DNA of 9,103 bases from Methanosarcina sp. (lineage in GTDB: Archaea > Halobacteriota > Methanosarcinia > Methanosarcinales > Methanosarcinaceae), in NCBI GenBank assembly GCA_017883485.1, contig JADGNM010000083.1, positions 1-9,103 of the forward strand. The letters are read 5' to 3'. This document shows positions 1 to 6,462 of the stretch, one piece after another. Positions within the stretch are counted from its first letter, which is position 1. Each line of letters begins with the position of its first letter. The position numbers and the translations under genes are program-made. Below the pieces are notes generated by a model that worked only from the letters and a program-made list of their open reading frames with translations, was not told the origin of the DNA and did no database searches.

Positions 1-174
1 ATATCAGTAAACTTTGATTTTGGTCCCCGTTTCCCCATGTACGAATATATATTAGACATATTATATAACATCAATCGAATACAAATTGACGACCAAATTA
101 TTCTGACTTCGAATTATCCAGGCTCCTTATTCCTGTTAGTTTTCTAGAAGTGGTTTTTCAATCCCATTTGATGC

Positions 175-209
175 ATCTTACCAGCTAGTAAGTTACTGGT
201 CAGTAAGAT
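175..209. repeat. 35-bp interrupted palindrome with repeated AGTAAG half-sites
   Basis: The sequence is symmetric about position 192. ATCTTAC (175-181) mirrors GTAAGAT (203-209), and AGTAA (187-191) mirrors TTACT (193-197). In all, 13 of 17 paired positions are Watson-Crick complementary, two more are G-T, and two adjacent positions mismatch. AGTAAG also occurs twice in direct orientation (187-192 and 202-207), 15 bp apart. No T-run follows, so it does not look like a terminator. A protein-binding site or RNA/cruciform structure is possible; it lies about 255 bp from guaAb, so a link to that gene is unproven. Confidence 0.6.
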
Positions 210-451
210 CTGAGAAATGTATATGAAAAATTAAAGAAACTTGGTTTCCCACGTGAAAGATTAATTTGGAGTCTAATTTATCTTGTCTTATATTGTAAAT
301 TTTTCAGGACTTATCACTATGATACCTTTAAATATCAAAAACCCCATGCACAGACCATATATCACAATAATAAATAATCAGAACCAGATATTTCTGATGA
401 CATCCACCTATTACGATCACTTCTTCAAAGGATTTTAGTTTAGCATAATTT

Positions 452-457
452 AAGGAG
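452..457 (+). promoter_or_regulatory. Shine-Dalgarno site of guaAb
   Basis: AAGGAG lies 7 bases before the ATG at 465 and fixes this start codon. Confidence 0.8.
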
Positions 458-464
458 CATTTCA

Positions 465-1382
465 ATGGTAAAAACCGAAAAATTCATTCCGAAAGCAATT
501 GAGAAAATCAGCCAGGAAATAGAAGACGGAAGAGCAATTATTGCACTCTCCGGCGGGGTGGACAGTTCTGTTTGTGCGGAACTGGCTTACAGGGCTATCG
601 GAGACAGGCTGCAGCCAATCTATATCGATACAGGGCTTATGAGAAAAGGGGAAACAGAGAGAATTAAGCACATTTTCTCCCACATGAACCTGGATGTTGT
701 ATTTGCAAAGGACAGGTTTCTTGCAGCCCTGAAAGGTTTAACTGACCCTGAAGAGAAAAGAAAAGCCGTTGGTGAGACCTTCATCAGGGTCTTTGAAGAA
801 GAAGCAAGGAAAATTGCAGCTGATTACCTGATCCAGGGCACGATCTATCCTGACAGGGTCGAGTCCGAAGGCGGGATCAAATCCCACCACAACGTTGGGG
901 GGCTGCCGAGCATAATGGATTTTAAAAAAATTGTCGAGCCTCTCGAAGACCTTTACAAGGACGAGGTAAGGGAAGTTGCCTGGGCACTCCAGCTGCCTGA
1001 CGAGATTTGCGAGAGGATGCCTTTTCCCGGACCAGGGCTGGCTGTGCGCATCCTTGGAGAAGTGACCGAAGAGAAGCTTGAAGTCGTGCGCGAAGCTAAC
1101 TTTATAGTCGAAGAAGAGCTTCTCGACAGATTCTGCCCCTGGCAGACTTTTGCTGCCGTACTCGGCAAGGGAACAGGGGTAAAAGGGGATATCCGAGCTT
1201 ACGGCTGGATAGTAGCCATAAGGGCTGTCGGGTCAAGAGATGGAATGACTGCGGATGCTCTCGAACTCCCATGGGATGTGCTCAAACACCTGGAATCCAG
1301 AATCACCTCCGAGATCCCGAAAGTCGCAAGAGTAGTCTATGACATCACTCCCAAACCGCCGGCGACAATCGAGTTCGAATAA
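465..1382 (+). CDS. guaAb: GMP synthase (glutamine-hydrolysing) subunit B, PP-loop ATPase
   Basis: The product (305 aa) is the ATP-pyrophosphatase and dimerisation half of GMP synthase, which adenylates XMP and aminates it to GMP in cytoplasmic purine synthesis. The PP-loop motif SGGVDSS is at residues 29-35. The C-terminal GMP-synthase domain shows [11 protein letters not shown] near residue 185 and ends in the family-typical KPPATIEFE. In archaea the glutaminase half (GuaAa) is a separate protein that supplies ammonia; it is not in this window. The length matches stand-alone subunit B proteins, and a clear AAGGAG site supports the ATG start. The gene seems to be a single transcription unit, with an inverted repeat following it. 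I am confident of the assignment; the family is very distinctive. Confidence 0.97.
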   Translation: MVKTEKFIPKAIEKISQEIEDGRAIIALSGGVDSSVCAELAYRAIGDRLQPIYIDTGLMRKGETERIKHIFSHMNLDVVFAKDRFLAALKGLTDPEEKRKAVGETFIRVFEEEARKIAADYLIQGTIYPDRVESEGGIKSHHNVGGLPSIMDFKKIVEPLEDLYKDEVREVAWALQLPDEICERMPFPGPGLAVRILGEVTEEKLEVVREANFIVEEELLDRFCPWQTFAAVLGKGTGVKGDIRAYGWIVAIRAVGSRDGMTADALELPWDVLKHLESRITSEIPKVARVVYDITPKPPATIEFE

Positions 1383-1435
1383 AACATTAGGTAATGTAGA
1401 ATGAAGCACAACTAATAAACAAAAATAATTAAGCT

Positions 1436-1465
1436 GATTTTTAAGCTGATCTCTGCTTAAAAATC
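1436..1465 (+). terminator. Perfect 11-bp inverted repeat between guaAb and RaSEA
   Basis: GATTTTTAAGC (1436-1446) and GCTTAAAAATC (1455-1465) are perfect reverse complements around an 8-base loop, followed by a short T-rich stretch (TGTTTTA). The octamer AAGCTGAT is also directly repeated (1431-1438, 1443-1450). It starts 54 bp after the guaAb stop and ends 10 bp before the TATA box of the next gene. It may end guaAb transcription or act as a regulatory site for the next gene; the sequence does not decide between them. Confidence 0.45.
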
Positions 1466-1475
1466 TGTTTTACAC

Positions 1476-1482
1476 TTATAAA
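1476..1482 (+). promoter_or_regulatory. TATA box of the RaSEA gene
   Basis: TTATAAA is centred about 30 bp before the ATG at 1509. With the usual archaeal TATA-to-start distance of about 25 bp, transcription would begin at or within a few bases of the start codon. No Shine-Dalgarno site is visible, which fits a leaderless or nearly leaderless message. Confidence 0.6.
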
Positions 1483-1508
1483 GAAGCCTTAAAGCGAGTT
1501 TTTCGCCC

Positions 1509-2549
1509 ATGACCCTGAATAAAGCAGTAATGGAAATCCGGCAGCGGATAAAAGTAAAGCCCTCTCCTACGGATGAACCCGCGGCAAGTTGGACCGGAGT
1601 CGACCTTGTAAATGGGACTCAAACAAAAACTCTTACCATAATCTTCAAGAGCGCAGGCTGCCGCTGGGGAAAAGCTGGCGGCTGTACTATGTGCGGCTAC
1701 GTCTACGACTGCGCAAGTGAGCCTCCAGCCCTTGAAGATTACATAGCCCAGCTTACAAAAGCGATGAAGAAAGCTGAAAAGTTTCCCGAATTCATGGTCA
1801 AAATCTTCACTTCAGGCAGTTTTCTTGACGAACAGGAAGTCCCTCGCGAAGCACGAGATTCAACTCTTAAAATTCTTGCAGAAGATCCCGGGGTTATCAA
1901 GGTACTTGTGGAGACTCGCCCGAATTTCGTAACCGAAGAAAATGTGCAGAATTGCCTCAAGATCCTGAAAAATAAGCCCTTCGAGCTGGCCTTCGGGCTG
2001 GAAACAAGTTCGGACAGGATCCGCAAAGACTCAATCAATAAGGGTTTTACCTTCAGGGACTTTGTCCGCGCAGCAGAAATAGCAAAAAAGTACGGGGCAA
2101 CCGTAAAAGCGTACCTGCTATTAAAACCTCCCTTCCTGTCCGAACGCCAAGCTCTGGAAGACATCATCCGTTCCATAGACGATGCAGCTCCCTATGCTGA
2201 TACCATCTCCATTAACCTCTGCAACGTCCAGAAAGGTACCATCGTCGAAGCTCTCTGGGAAAAAAGACAATACCGTCCTCCCTGGCTCTGGAGCATTGTA
2301 AAAATCCTCCAAAGAGCAAAAGCCGCCCATCCTGACCTTCCCCTCATGTCCGATCCTGTCGGAGCAGGCTCAAAACGCGGCCCTCATAACTGCAAAATCT
2401 GCAGTTCGGACGTTGCAGACTCGATCAGGACTTTCTCACTCACCCAGAACCCAGCAGACCTCAATAAAGTCGATTGTGAATGCAAAGAGCTCTGGAAAAA
2501 AGTCCTTGAACTTGACGATTTTACATATGGGACACCCATTTTGGATTGA
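1509..2549 (+). CDS. Archaeosine biosynthesis radical SAM protein RaSEA
   Basis: The 346-aa protein matches the Elp3-like radical SAM family now known as RaSEA. With ArcS it forms archaeosine (G+) at tRNA position 15: ArcS adds lysine to preQ0-tRNA, and the radical SAM enzyme cleaves the adduct to leave the formamidine. The cluster motif is an unusual CX7CX2C (C51, C59, C62) within GCRWGKAGGCTMCGY. The C-terminus carries C295, C298, C323 and C325 (CX2C-X24-CXC), a plausible zinc or RNA-binding site. The ATG lacks a Shine-Dalgarno site but sits just after a TATA box, suggesting a leaderless message. ArcS and the tRNA-guanine transglycosylase are not in the window. The family call comes from remembered motifs; the exact substrate is family knowledge, not something seen here. 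Confidence 0.9.
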   Translation: MTLNKAVMEIRQRIKVKPSPTDEPAASWTGVDLVNGTQTKTLTIIFKSAGCRWGKAGGCTMCGYVYDCASEPPALEDYIAQLTKAMKKAEKFPEFMVKIFTSGSFLDEQEVPREARDSTLKILAEDPGVIKVLVETRPNFVTEENVQNCLKILKNKPFELAFGLETSSDRIRKDSINKGFTFRDFVRAAEIAKKYGATVKAYLLLKPPFLSERQALEDIIRSIDDAAPYADTISINLCNVQKGTIVEALWEKRQYRPPWLWSIVKILQRAKAAHPDLPLMSDPVGAGSKRGPHNCKICSSDVADSIRTFSLTQNPADLNKVDCECKELWKKVLELDDFTYGTPILD

Positions 2550-2556
2550 TTTTTTT
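2550..2556 (+). terminator. T-run directly after the RaSEA gene
   Basis: Seven consecutive T residues begin right after the RaSEA stop codon, in the 13-bp gap to the convergent acetyltransferase gene. U-tracts alone can terminate archaeal transcription, so this is a likely terminator on the plus strand. A small palindrome (TCTCA 2561-2565, TGAGA 2573-2577) lies beside it over the end of the opposite gene. Confidence 0.55.
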
Positions 2557-2562
2557 ACTTTC

Positions 2563-3069
2563 TCATTTAAATTGAGAGGGAAGGGTATATCTGGCCATCA
2601 TAAGCAAGTCGGCATACTTTCCATCCTTTATTGCTGAGTACTTCTTTTTTCCTTCAACTTCAAACCCGAAGGACCTGTAAAGGCGGATTGCCCTTTCATT
2701 ATCCTCGATAACATCCAGCTCAATCCTTACCAGCATGAGCCAGTTATCGGCCAGGTCCAGAATGTTTTCCATCAACTTTTTCCCGATGCCTTTTCCCTGG
2801 TATTCAGTCCTGACCATCATACCCAGGGAAGCCATATGCCTCTGCCTTGCTCTTTTGAAGAGATGCAGCCCTATCATACCTATTACTTTTCCATCTGTCT
2901 CGGCCACCAGAATGTGATCATCATTTCCAATGTTTCGTAGAAAAGCCTCGGTAACCAAAAGAGTTTCCGTATTAAGGGCCAGGGTATTAGCTCTACCCTC
3001 TGTTTGCCGGCTCATCTCATTGATGTCTTCAGCGTCACTTAACCTGACCGGCCTGATGAGCAGATTCAT
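2563..3069 (-). CDS. GNAT family N-acetyltransferase, YhhY/RimI-like
   Basis: This 168-aa protein is a single GNAT domain that transfers an acetyl group from acetyl-CoA to an amine. The acetyl-CoA motif is VRTEYQGKGIGKKL (residues 86-99, with QGKGIG at 91-96). The typical C-terminal block follows: ELDVIEDNERAIRLYRSFGFE (split here as N124, Y131 and GF 135-136). NTL near residue 28, DNW at 108-110 and the closing KYADLLMMAR recall E. coli YhhY, an amino-acid acyltransferase, so an amino acid or amine substrate is an inference. I chose the ATG at 3069 over a TTG at 3093 because GGAG (3079-3082) lies 9 bases before it. The start overlaps the end of argB by 35 bp in another frame, suggesting co-transcription and translational coupling. 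Confidence 0.88.
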   Translation of the reverse strand: MNLLIRPVRLSDAEDINEMSRQTEGRANTLALNTETLLVTEAFLRNIGNDDHILVAETDGKVIGMIGLHLFKRARQRHMASLGMMVRTEYQGKGIGKKLMENILDLADNWLMLVRIELDVIEDNERAIRLYRSFGFEVEGKKKYSAIKDGKYADLLMMARYTLPSQFK

Positions 3070-3979
3070 TCGCACAATCTCCAGCAGGTTCAAAGCCAGG
3101 TCGGTAAACCATGGTTCCTACTCCACAATCCGTAAAGAGCTCAAGAAGCATTGAGTGAGAAACACTTCCATTTATTATATGAGCTCTCTCAACCCCGCTT
3201 TTTACTGCCACTGCAGCGCCTTTAAGTTTAGGGATCATACCCCTTCTTATAACTCCTTCAGCAATAAGGGGATCTATATCATCCAGAGTTACATGGGAGA
3301 TGCGACTGCAAGGATCTTCCATATCTCTAAGGAGGCCTGAGACATCAGTCATCAGGATTAGTTTTTTGGCACGCAGGGCTGCGGCAATATCTCCTGCTAC
3401 CGTATCAGCATTAATATTCAGGGTATTTCCCTGCGCGTCTACCGCGATAGGAGAGATCACAGGAATATAACCATTTTCAAGCACTATATGGAGAACATCA
3501 GGATTGATGACTTCACTTTCTCCTACCCAGCCAATATCTATTTCTTTCTCAATACCGTCAACGACTATCTTCTTGCTTCCCTGTTTGTGGCCCAGGATCA
3601 TCCTTCCGTCATAACCCGTAAGTCCAATGCCCTTTCCTCCGAACACGCCGATTAAGGATACTATTTTGGTATTAATGTTCCCGACGAGAACCATCCTGGC
3701 AATTTCCATAGTTTCGTCGTCTGTAATACGAAGACCCTGGACAAATTCAGCCTTTTTGCCCATAAGTTCCATTTTTTCCGTAATCTCAGGCCCGCCTCCA
3801 TGCACGATAACGGGTTTGATTCCCACATAACGTAGCAACACAACATCTTTTATTATATCTTCCATGATCTGAGGGCTGACAATTGCGTTCCCGCCCACTT
3901 TGATAACCATGATTGAATCGTAGAATTCCTGCATGTAAGGCAGGGCTTCAATGAGCACGTTTTCTCTTTTCAGTTCCAT
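3035..3979 (-). CDS. argB: Acetylglutamate kinase
   Basis: ArgB phosphorylates N-acetyl-L-glutamate with ATP, the second step of arginine synthesis in the cytoplasm. Amino-acid-kinase motifs are clear: VIKVGG with K27, HGGGPEI from residue 60, and NINADTVAGDIAAAL with LILMTDVSGLL further on. An N-terminal helix (ENVLIEALPYMQEFYDS) precedes the kinase fold. H275, E280 and ELFTDCGVGTM near the end resemble the arginine-site signature of feedback-inhibited, hexameric enzymes, so inhibition by arginine is likely. The 314-aa reading uses the ATG at 3979; a TTG start at 4045 would add 22 residues unlike the family. No Shine-Dalgarno site is visible. About 22 residues after Y292 look like a non-family tail, and they cover the start and ribosome site of the downstream acetyltransferase. 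Confidence 0.95.
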   Translation of the reverse strand: MELKRENVLIEALPYMQEFYDSIMVIKVGGNAIVSPQIMEDIIKDVVLLRYVGIKPVIVHGGGPEITEKMELMGKKAEFVQGLRITDDETMEIARMVLVGNINTKIVSLIGVFGGKGIGLTGYDGRMILGHKQGSKKIVVDGIEKEIDIGWVGESEVINPDVLHIVLENGYIPVISPIAVDAQGNTLNINADTVAGDIAAALRAKKLILMTDVSGLLRDMEDPCSRISHVTLDDIDPLIAEGVIRRGMIPKLKGAAVAVKSGVERAHIINGSVSHSMLLELFTDCGVGTMVYRPGFEPAGDCANESAHQAGQVK

Positions 3980-4085
3980 GATGTAGGAATCAGAAAATCT
4001 GTTTTTAAACTTATCGTTAAATATTCTGAATAAAAACCCAAACAAGCTATGTGATGAGCAAAAGTAAGCTAACTTAGGAAAATAA

Positions 4086-4094
4086 TTTATAAAT
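4086..4094 (-). promoter_or_regulatory. Candidate TATA box for argB
   Basis: TTTATAAAT (reads almost the same on both strands) lies about 110 bp upstream of the argB ATG and would give a leader of roughly 80 bases. A second, weaker candidate, GTTTTTAAAC at 4001-4010, lies about 27 bp from the ATG and would give a leaderless message. I cannot tell which is used. Confidence 0.4.
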
Positions 4095-4158
4095 AAGCTA
4101 GTCCGGATAGTATTTTAATTAAAGACCATTCCAGGCTAATTCCATATCTGGATAATCG

Positions 4159-4168
4159 AAAAGAAAAA
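4159..4168 (-). terminator. U-tract terminator after the MC1 gene
   Basis: On the minus strand the sequence reads TTTTTCTTTT, 40 bp after the MC1 stop codon and upstream of the argB promoter candidate. This fits an archaeal U-tract terminator that separates the two genes. Confidence 0.45.
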
Positions 4169-4207
4169 GATAGAACCCAATTTTGAGGGCATATAAGGAA
4201 TATTAAT

Positions 4208-4492
4208 TTATTCAATTCTTTCTATTTTCTCTTTCTTGACAAAGGGCTTGCTGATTTTCTCTGGCATCCAGTCAGGCCTGTTTTTCGGGGCTTCGACTTC
4301 TTCTTTCCATGCCTTGAAAATGTGCACCTTCTTTGTCCCGCGTTCCCTGAGGCAGATAATCTCAGGTTTGGACTTTGTCCCTTCACCACGGTTTGCGGCT
4401 TTTAGAGCAGCCTGCCGGGGCTGTTTTCCAGTGAAAACTCCGTGCTCATTGCCGTCTTCGTCTCGTAAAACAAAATTTCTTGTGTTGGACAT
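4208..4492 (-). CDS. Non-histone chromosomal protein MC1
   Basis: MC1 is a small basic monomeric DNA-binding protein that bends and compacts the chromosome in Methanosarcina and haloarchaea. The 94 codons from ATG 4492 encode SNTRNFVLRDEDGNEHGVF at the N-terminus, then KQPRQAALKAANRG, LRERGTKKVHIFKAWKE, and an end near WMPEKISKPFVKKEKIERIE. This nearly reproduces the known MC1 sequence and its 93-residue mature length. The upstream in-frame extension to 4525 is rejected because GAGGTGA (4498-4504) lies 5 bases before ATG 4492. The gene has its own strong TATA box and a U-tract after it, so it is probably a single, highly expressed unit. Its high basic-residue content is visible throughout. 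Confidence 0.97.
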   Translation of the reverse strand: MSNTRNFVLRDEDGNEHGVFTGKQPRQAALKAANRGEGTKSKPEIICLRERGTKKVHIFKAWKEEVEAPKNRPDWMPEKISKPFVKKEKIERIE

Positions 4493-4497
4493 AAAGG

Positions 4498-4504
4498 TCA
4501 CCTC
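4498..4504 (-). promoter_or_regulatory. Shine-Dalgarno site of MC1
   Basis: GAGGTGA on the minus strand, 5 bases before the ATG at 4492, decides the start codon. Confidence 0.85.
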
Positions 4505-4540
4505 GCAAATTGTATTGCTAGACACTGATTAAGTTTAAAG

Positions 4541-4549
4541 TATATAAAA
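4541..4549 (-). promoter_or_regulatory. TATA box of MC1
   Basis: TTTTATATA on the minus strand is a near-ideal archaeal TATA box. It predicts a start near 4520 and a leader of about 28 bases holding the Shine-Dalgarno site. Its strength fits an abundant chromatin protein. Confidence 0.75.
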
Positions 4550-4770
4550 GCTTTCTTCAGATGCTGCCTATAGTTGTTGGTTTATCGATAAATTCCTCTT
4601 AATATTTAAATATTTATATCTTGCTAGAAATAAAGTTAAAAACAGTTTTTATAAATTGAATTTTAGATACTACCGAAATTTATACTTCATTGTACATTTG
4701 GAAAAGGAACCCAAAAGCATAAGCTTTACATGCTATAACTTCTTATGGTTATATTTAGTCGTTCGCTAAG

Positions 4771-4903
4771 AAGCAGTTGATGCTTGACACCCGATTTCTG
4801 TAATAAGGCTGAAGAATTTATTTTCATTGATCAAAATCGATGGGCTTCAGCTGTCCGGGGCGCGGGAAGAGAACGACCGAAGAATTACTTTCAAACCCCC
4901 GGA
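4771..4903 (+). ncRNA. Candidate structured RNA upstream of mptA
   Basis: Three hairpins follow one another. AAGCA (4771-4775) pairs TGCTT (4781-4785). GCTGAAG (4808-4814) pairs CTTCAGC (4845-4851) and encloses CATTGAT/ATCGATG (4825-4831, 4836-4842, one G-T pair) with a CAAA loop. TCCGGGG (4854-4860) pairs CCCCGGA (4897-4903). A TATA-like TTATATTTA (4749-4757) sits at a workable distance upstream. It resembles no RNA family I know. It lies upstream of the mptA TATA box, so it would be an independent RNA rather than an mptA leader. No T-run follows, and the strand is uncertain. Confidence 0.3.
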
Positions 4904-4950
4904 ATATTATCTATCGATTAACCAAGGACACCTACATTTTTCCAAATATG

Positions 4951-4960
4951 TATAATAAAT
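4951..4960 (+). promoter_or_regulatory. TATA box of mptA
   Basis: TATAATAAAT lies about 65 bp before the mptA ATG, predicting a start near 4980 and a leader of about 40 bases. Confidence 0.55.
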
Positions 4961-5020
4961 TTGCGTTTATCAAAATTATTCTACAACTCAAGGATCCATC
5001 TTTTCACGGATTTGGTTAAC

Positions 5021-5980
5021 ATGGAAAACTGTATCTTCAACCTCCCAGACGTCCAGGCCAGCAAACCAAGTGTAGCTATCAATCTTACACGTGTTGGGGT
5101 AACAAATATGAAAAAGCTTGTTGAGATCAAACGTAAAGACAAACGGCCTGTCGTACTGATTTCAACTTTTGACGTTTTTGTTGACCTACCATACGACCGG
5201 AAGGGGGCAAACCTCTCACGGAATTTCGAAGCCGTAGATGAGGTTCTGGAAAAGGTGCTCAGCACACCTGTATATGAAATTGAGCAGCTCTGCAGCGATA
5301 TCGCACACAATCTGCTTGGTCGGCACGAGTACGCTAATCAAGCCGAGGTTCGAATGAAAAGCGAATATATGATCAGGCGTGCTTCCCCCTCAACCGGGAT
5401 CAAATGTCAGGAAGTTGTAAACATATTTGCCGAAGCGTCTGCTGTAAGGGGGCACGGAGACAAGGGCTATTTTGATGTAAAGAAGCTCATAGGTGCGGAA
5501 GTTGTAGGAATGACTGCCTGTCCCTGCGCACAGGAGATTATGAGAGATAAAGCAGCAACTGAGCTTTCCAATCTTGGAGTTGACAGCGAGAAGATTATAA
5601 AATTCCTGGAAAGGGTTCCCATGGCTACCCATAATCAGCGGGGGAGGGGCATCATTTCAATTAAGGTGGCACACGACTTCGACGTTTCTCTCGAAAGCAT
5701 TATCAACATTATCGAGCGTTCCATGAGTTCAAGCGTATATGAAGTCTTGAAGCGCGCCGACGAAAAGGTCGTTGTGGAAACCGCTCATATGAACCCGAAG
5801 TTTGTGGAGGACTGTGTAAGGACTATGGCAGACAATATAGTAAAAGAGTTTCCTGACCTGCCCGATAACGCAGTAATTACCATCAAACAGACCAATGAAG
5901 AAAGTATCCACAGGCACAATGCTTTTGCCGAAAGGATTGCCCTCATGGGAGACCTCAGGATGGAAATTAGTCAAAGTTAA
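5021..5980 (+). CDS. mptA: GTP cyclohydrolase MptA (GTP cyclohydrolase IV, FolE2 family)
   Basis: MptA opens GTP to 7,8-dihydroneopterin 2',3'-cyclic phosphate, the first step towards methanopterin (tetrahydrosarcinapterin in Methanosarcina), the one-carbon carrier of methanogenesis. The archaeal enzyme is iron-dependent. The 319-aa protein shows the FolE2 signatures: TACPCAQ with C167 as likely metal ligand, ATHNQRGRG with H204, [10 protein letters not shown] near residue 106, and HRHNAFAER near the C-terminus. I chose ATG 5021 ([12 protein letters not shown]) because it gives the family length; the upstream TTG at 4961 would add 20 unrelated residues and begin right at the promoter. The Shine-Dalgarno site is weak at best (ACGGAT around 5006). 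The gene appears to be a single unit; other pterin genes are not nearby. Confidence 0.95.
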   Translation: MENCIFNLPDVQASKPSVAINLTRVGVTNMKKLVEIKRKDKRPVVLISTFDVFVDLPYDRKGANLSRNFEAVDEVLEKVLSTPVYEIEQLCSDIAHNLLGRHEYANQAEVRMKSEYMIRRASPSTGIKCQEVVNIFAEASAVRGHGDKGYFDVKKLIGAEVVGMTACPCAQEIMRDKAATELSNLGVDSEKIIKFLERVPMATHNQRGRGIISIKVAHDFDVSLESIINIIERSMSSSVYEVLKRADEKVVVETAHMNPKFVEDCVRTMADNIVKEFPDLPDNAVITIKQTNEESIHRHNAFAERIALMGDLRMEISQS

Positions 5981-6043
5981 GATCTGACGGAGATTCTTCA
6001 CGGGCTCAAGCCACACAAACTTTATTAAAGAGCCTGAATAACC

Positions 6044-6051
6044 TATAAATA
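6044..6051 (+). promoter_or_regulatory. TATA box of the DUF2098 gene
   Basis: TATAAATA lies about 70 bp before the ATG at 6119 and predicts a start near 6073, giving a leader of about 45 bases with a strong Shine-Dalgarno site. It shows the gene is transcribed separately from mptA. Confidence 0.65.
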
Positions 6052-6107
6052 GCTAATTATAAGAGAAAGGGCGCAGGGCATAAATAACAGTGTCCTGGAA
6101 GATCCCC

Positions 6108-6114
6108 GAGGTGA
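6108..6114 (+). promoter_or_regulatory. Shine-Dalgarno site of the DUF2098 gene
   Basis: GAGGTGA, 4 bases before the ATG at 6119, is the same strong site seen before MC1 and fixes the start. Confidence 0.8.
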
Positions 6115-6118
6115 GATC

Positions 6119-6445
6119 ATGGCTGAAGCTGTAGGAATCACAGCGGTAGGAAGGAATGAAAGAATCATTAAAATGGGTGATACTGTCAAATACGTTAATA
6201 GCGATACAGTAAGTCGCGTGGCTGATCTAAAAAAGGACGAGCAGGGAAAAGTATGGGCTCTGCTTGAGAGTACCAATCTCTGGTACAGGGAAGAGACCCT
6301 GGAACCAACTGACATTAAAGCCAAAGAAAAGGAAGAAGATAAAAATTTTACTGCAGAGGAACTGGACGAAAGGTTCAGGAAATTGAAGGAAACGATGCAG
6401 GCATTCGATGTCGGAAAAGCAGGAGGCGGAGGGGCAGGAGGTTAA
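6119..6445 (+). CDS. DUF2098 family protein, methanogen-specific
   Basis: The product is 108 aa of unknown function. Residues about 18-63 (MGDTVKYVNSDTVSRVADL to WYREETLEP) look like the DUF2098 domain: a small, probably all-beta, SH3-like module found in methanogens. A charged, probably helical and coiled-coil-prone segment follows (KAKEKEEDK to LKETMQAF). The protein ends in a glycine-rich tail (GKAGGGGAGG). No signal peptide, membrane segment or catalytic motif is visible, so it is likely a soluble adaptor or binding protein. It has its own TATA box and Shine-Dalgarno site and converges on the methanogenesis marker 14 gene with a 10-bp gap. The domain name is from memory of the pattern; the role is unknown. 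Confidence 0.85.
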   Translation: MAEAVGITAVGRNERIIKMGDTVKYVNSDTVSRVADLKKDEQGKVWALLESTNLWYREETLEPTDIKAKEKEEDKNFTAEELDERFRKLKETMQAFDVGKAGGGGAGG

Positions 6446-6462
6446 TTTCCTGCCTTCATTTT
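6433..6462 (+). terminator. GC hairpin spanning the DUF2098 stop codon
   Basis: GGCAGGA (6433-6439) pairs with TCCTGCC (6448-6454), with one more G-T pair inside, and TTCATTTT follows. The hairpin includes the stop codon and reaches into the 10-bp gap before the end of the convergent gene. It fits a terminator for the plus-strand gene; on the minus strand no T-run follows. Confidence 0.5.

Larger units (their letters stand above)
1..464. other. Non-coding AT-rich region upstream of guaAb
   Basis: No open reading frame with recognisable protein character was found here on either strand. The stretch is AT-rich, with TATA-like runs near 44-54 and 60-68 and a weaker one near 356-362 that could serve guaAb. 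The most structured element is the interrupted palindrome at 175-209, listed separately. The region probably combines the regulatory region of guaAb with the flank of an unseen gene to the left. Confidence 0.6.
4493..5020. other. Divergent intergenic region between MC1 and mptA
   Basis: This 528-bp region holds the MC1 promoter at its left and the mptA promoter at its right. The part at 4560-4740 is AT-rich and shows nothing recognisable. The part at 4770-4905 is clearly richer in G and C and contains several inverted repeats, listed as a candidate structured RNA. No coding frame with protein character was found. Confidence 0.6.

Noticed and set aside
1739..2176. 145-codon minus-strand open frame inside the RaSEA gene
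   Set aside because: It is antisense to a well-supported conserved gene, is serine/arginine-rich as shadows are, and shows no protein family features.
3980..4045. N-terminal extension of ArgB to a TTG at 4045
   Set aside because: The 22 extra residues do not fit the family and no ribosome site precedes the TTG; the ATG at 3979 gives the expected N-terminal helix.
4236..4532. 98-codon plus-strand open frame opposite MC1
   Set aside because: MC1 on the other strand is unmistakable, with a matching promoter and Shine-Dalgarno site; this frame is its shadow.
4776..4815. C/D box guide RNA (TGATG near 4778, CTGA near 4809)
   Set aside because: The C box is incomplete and no properly spaced C' and D boxes follow.
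4854..4903. tRNA-like fragment (TTTCAAACCCCCGG resembles a T-arm end)
   Set aside because: No acceptor stem, D-arm or anticodon arm can be formed around it.
4961..5020. N-terminal extension of MptA to a TTG at 4961
   Set aside because: It would start directly on the TATA box, before the predicted transcription start, and add residues foreign to the family.
5979..5998. Weak hairpin after the mptA stop (AAGATCT with AGATTCTT)
   Set aside because: The stem needs a bulge, is AT-rich, and no T-run follows, so I do not call it a terminator.
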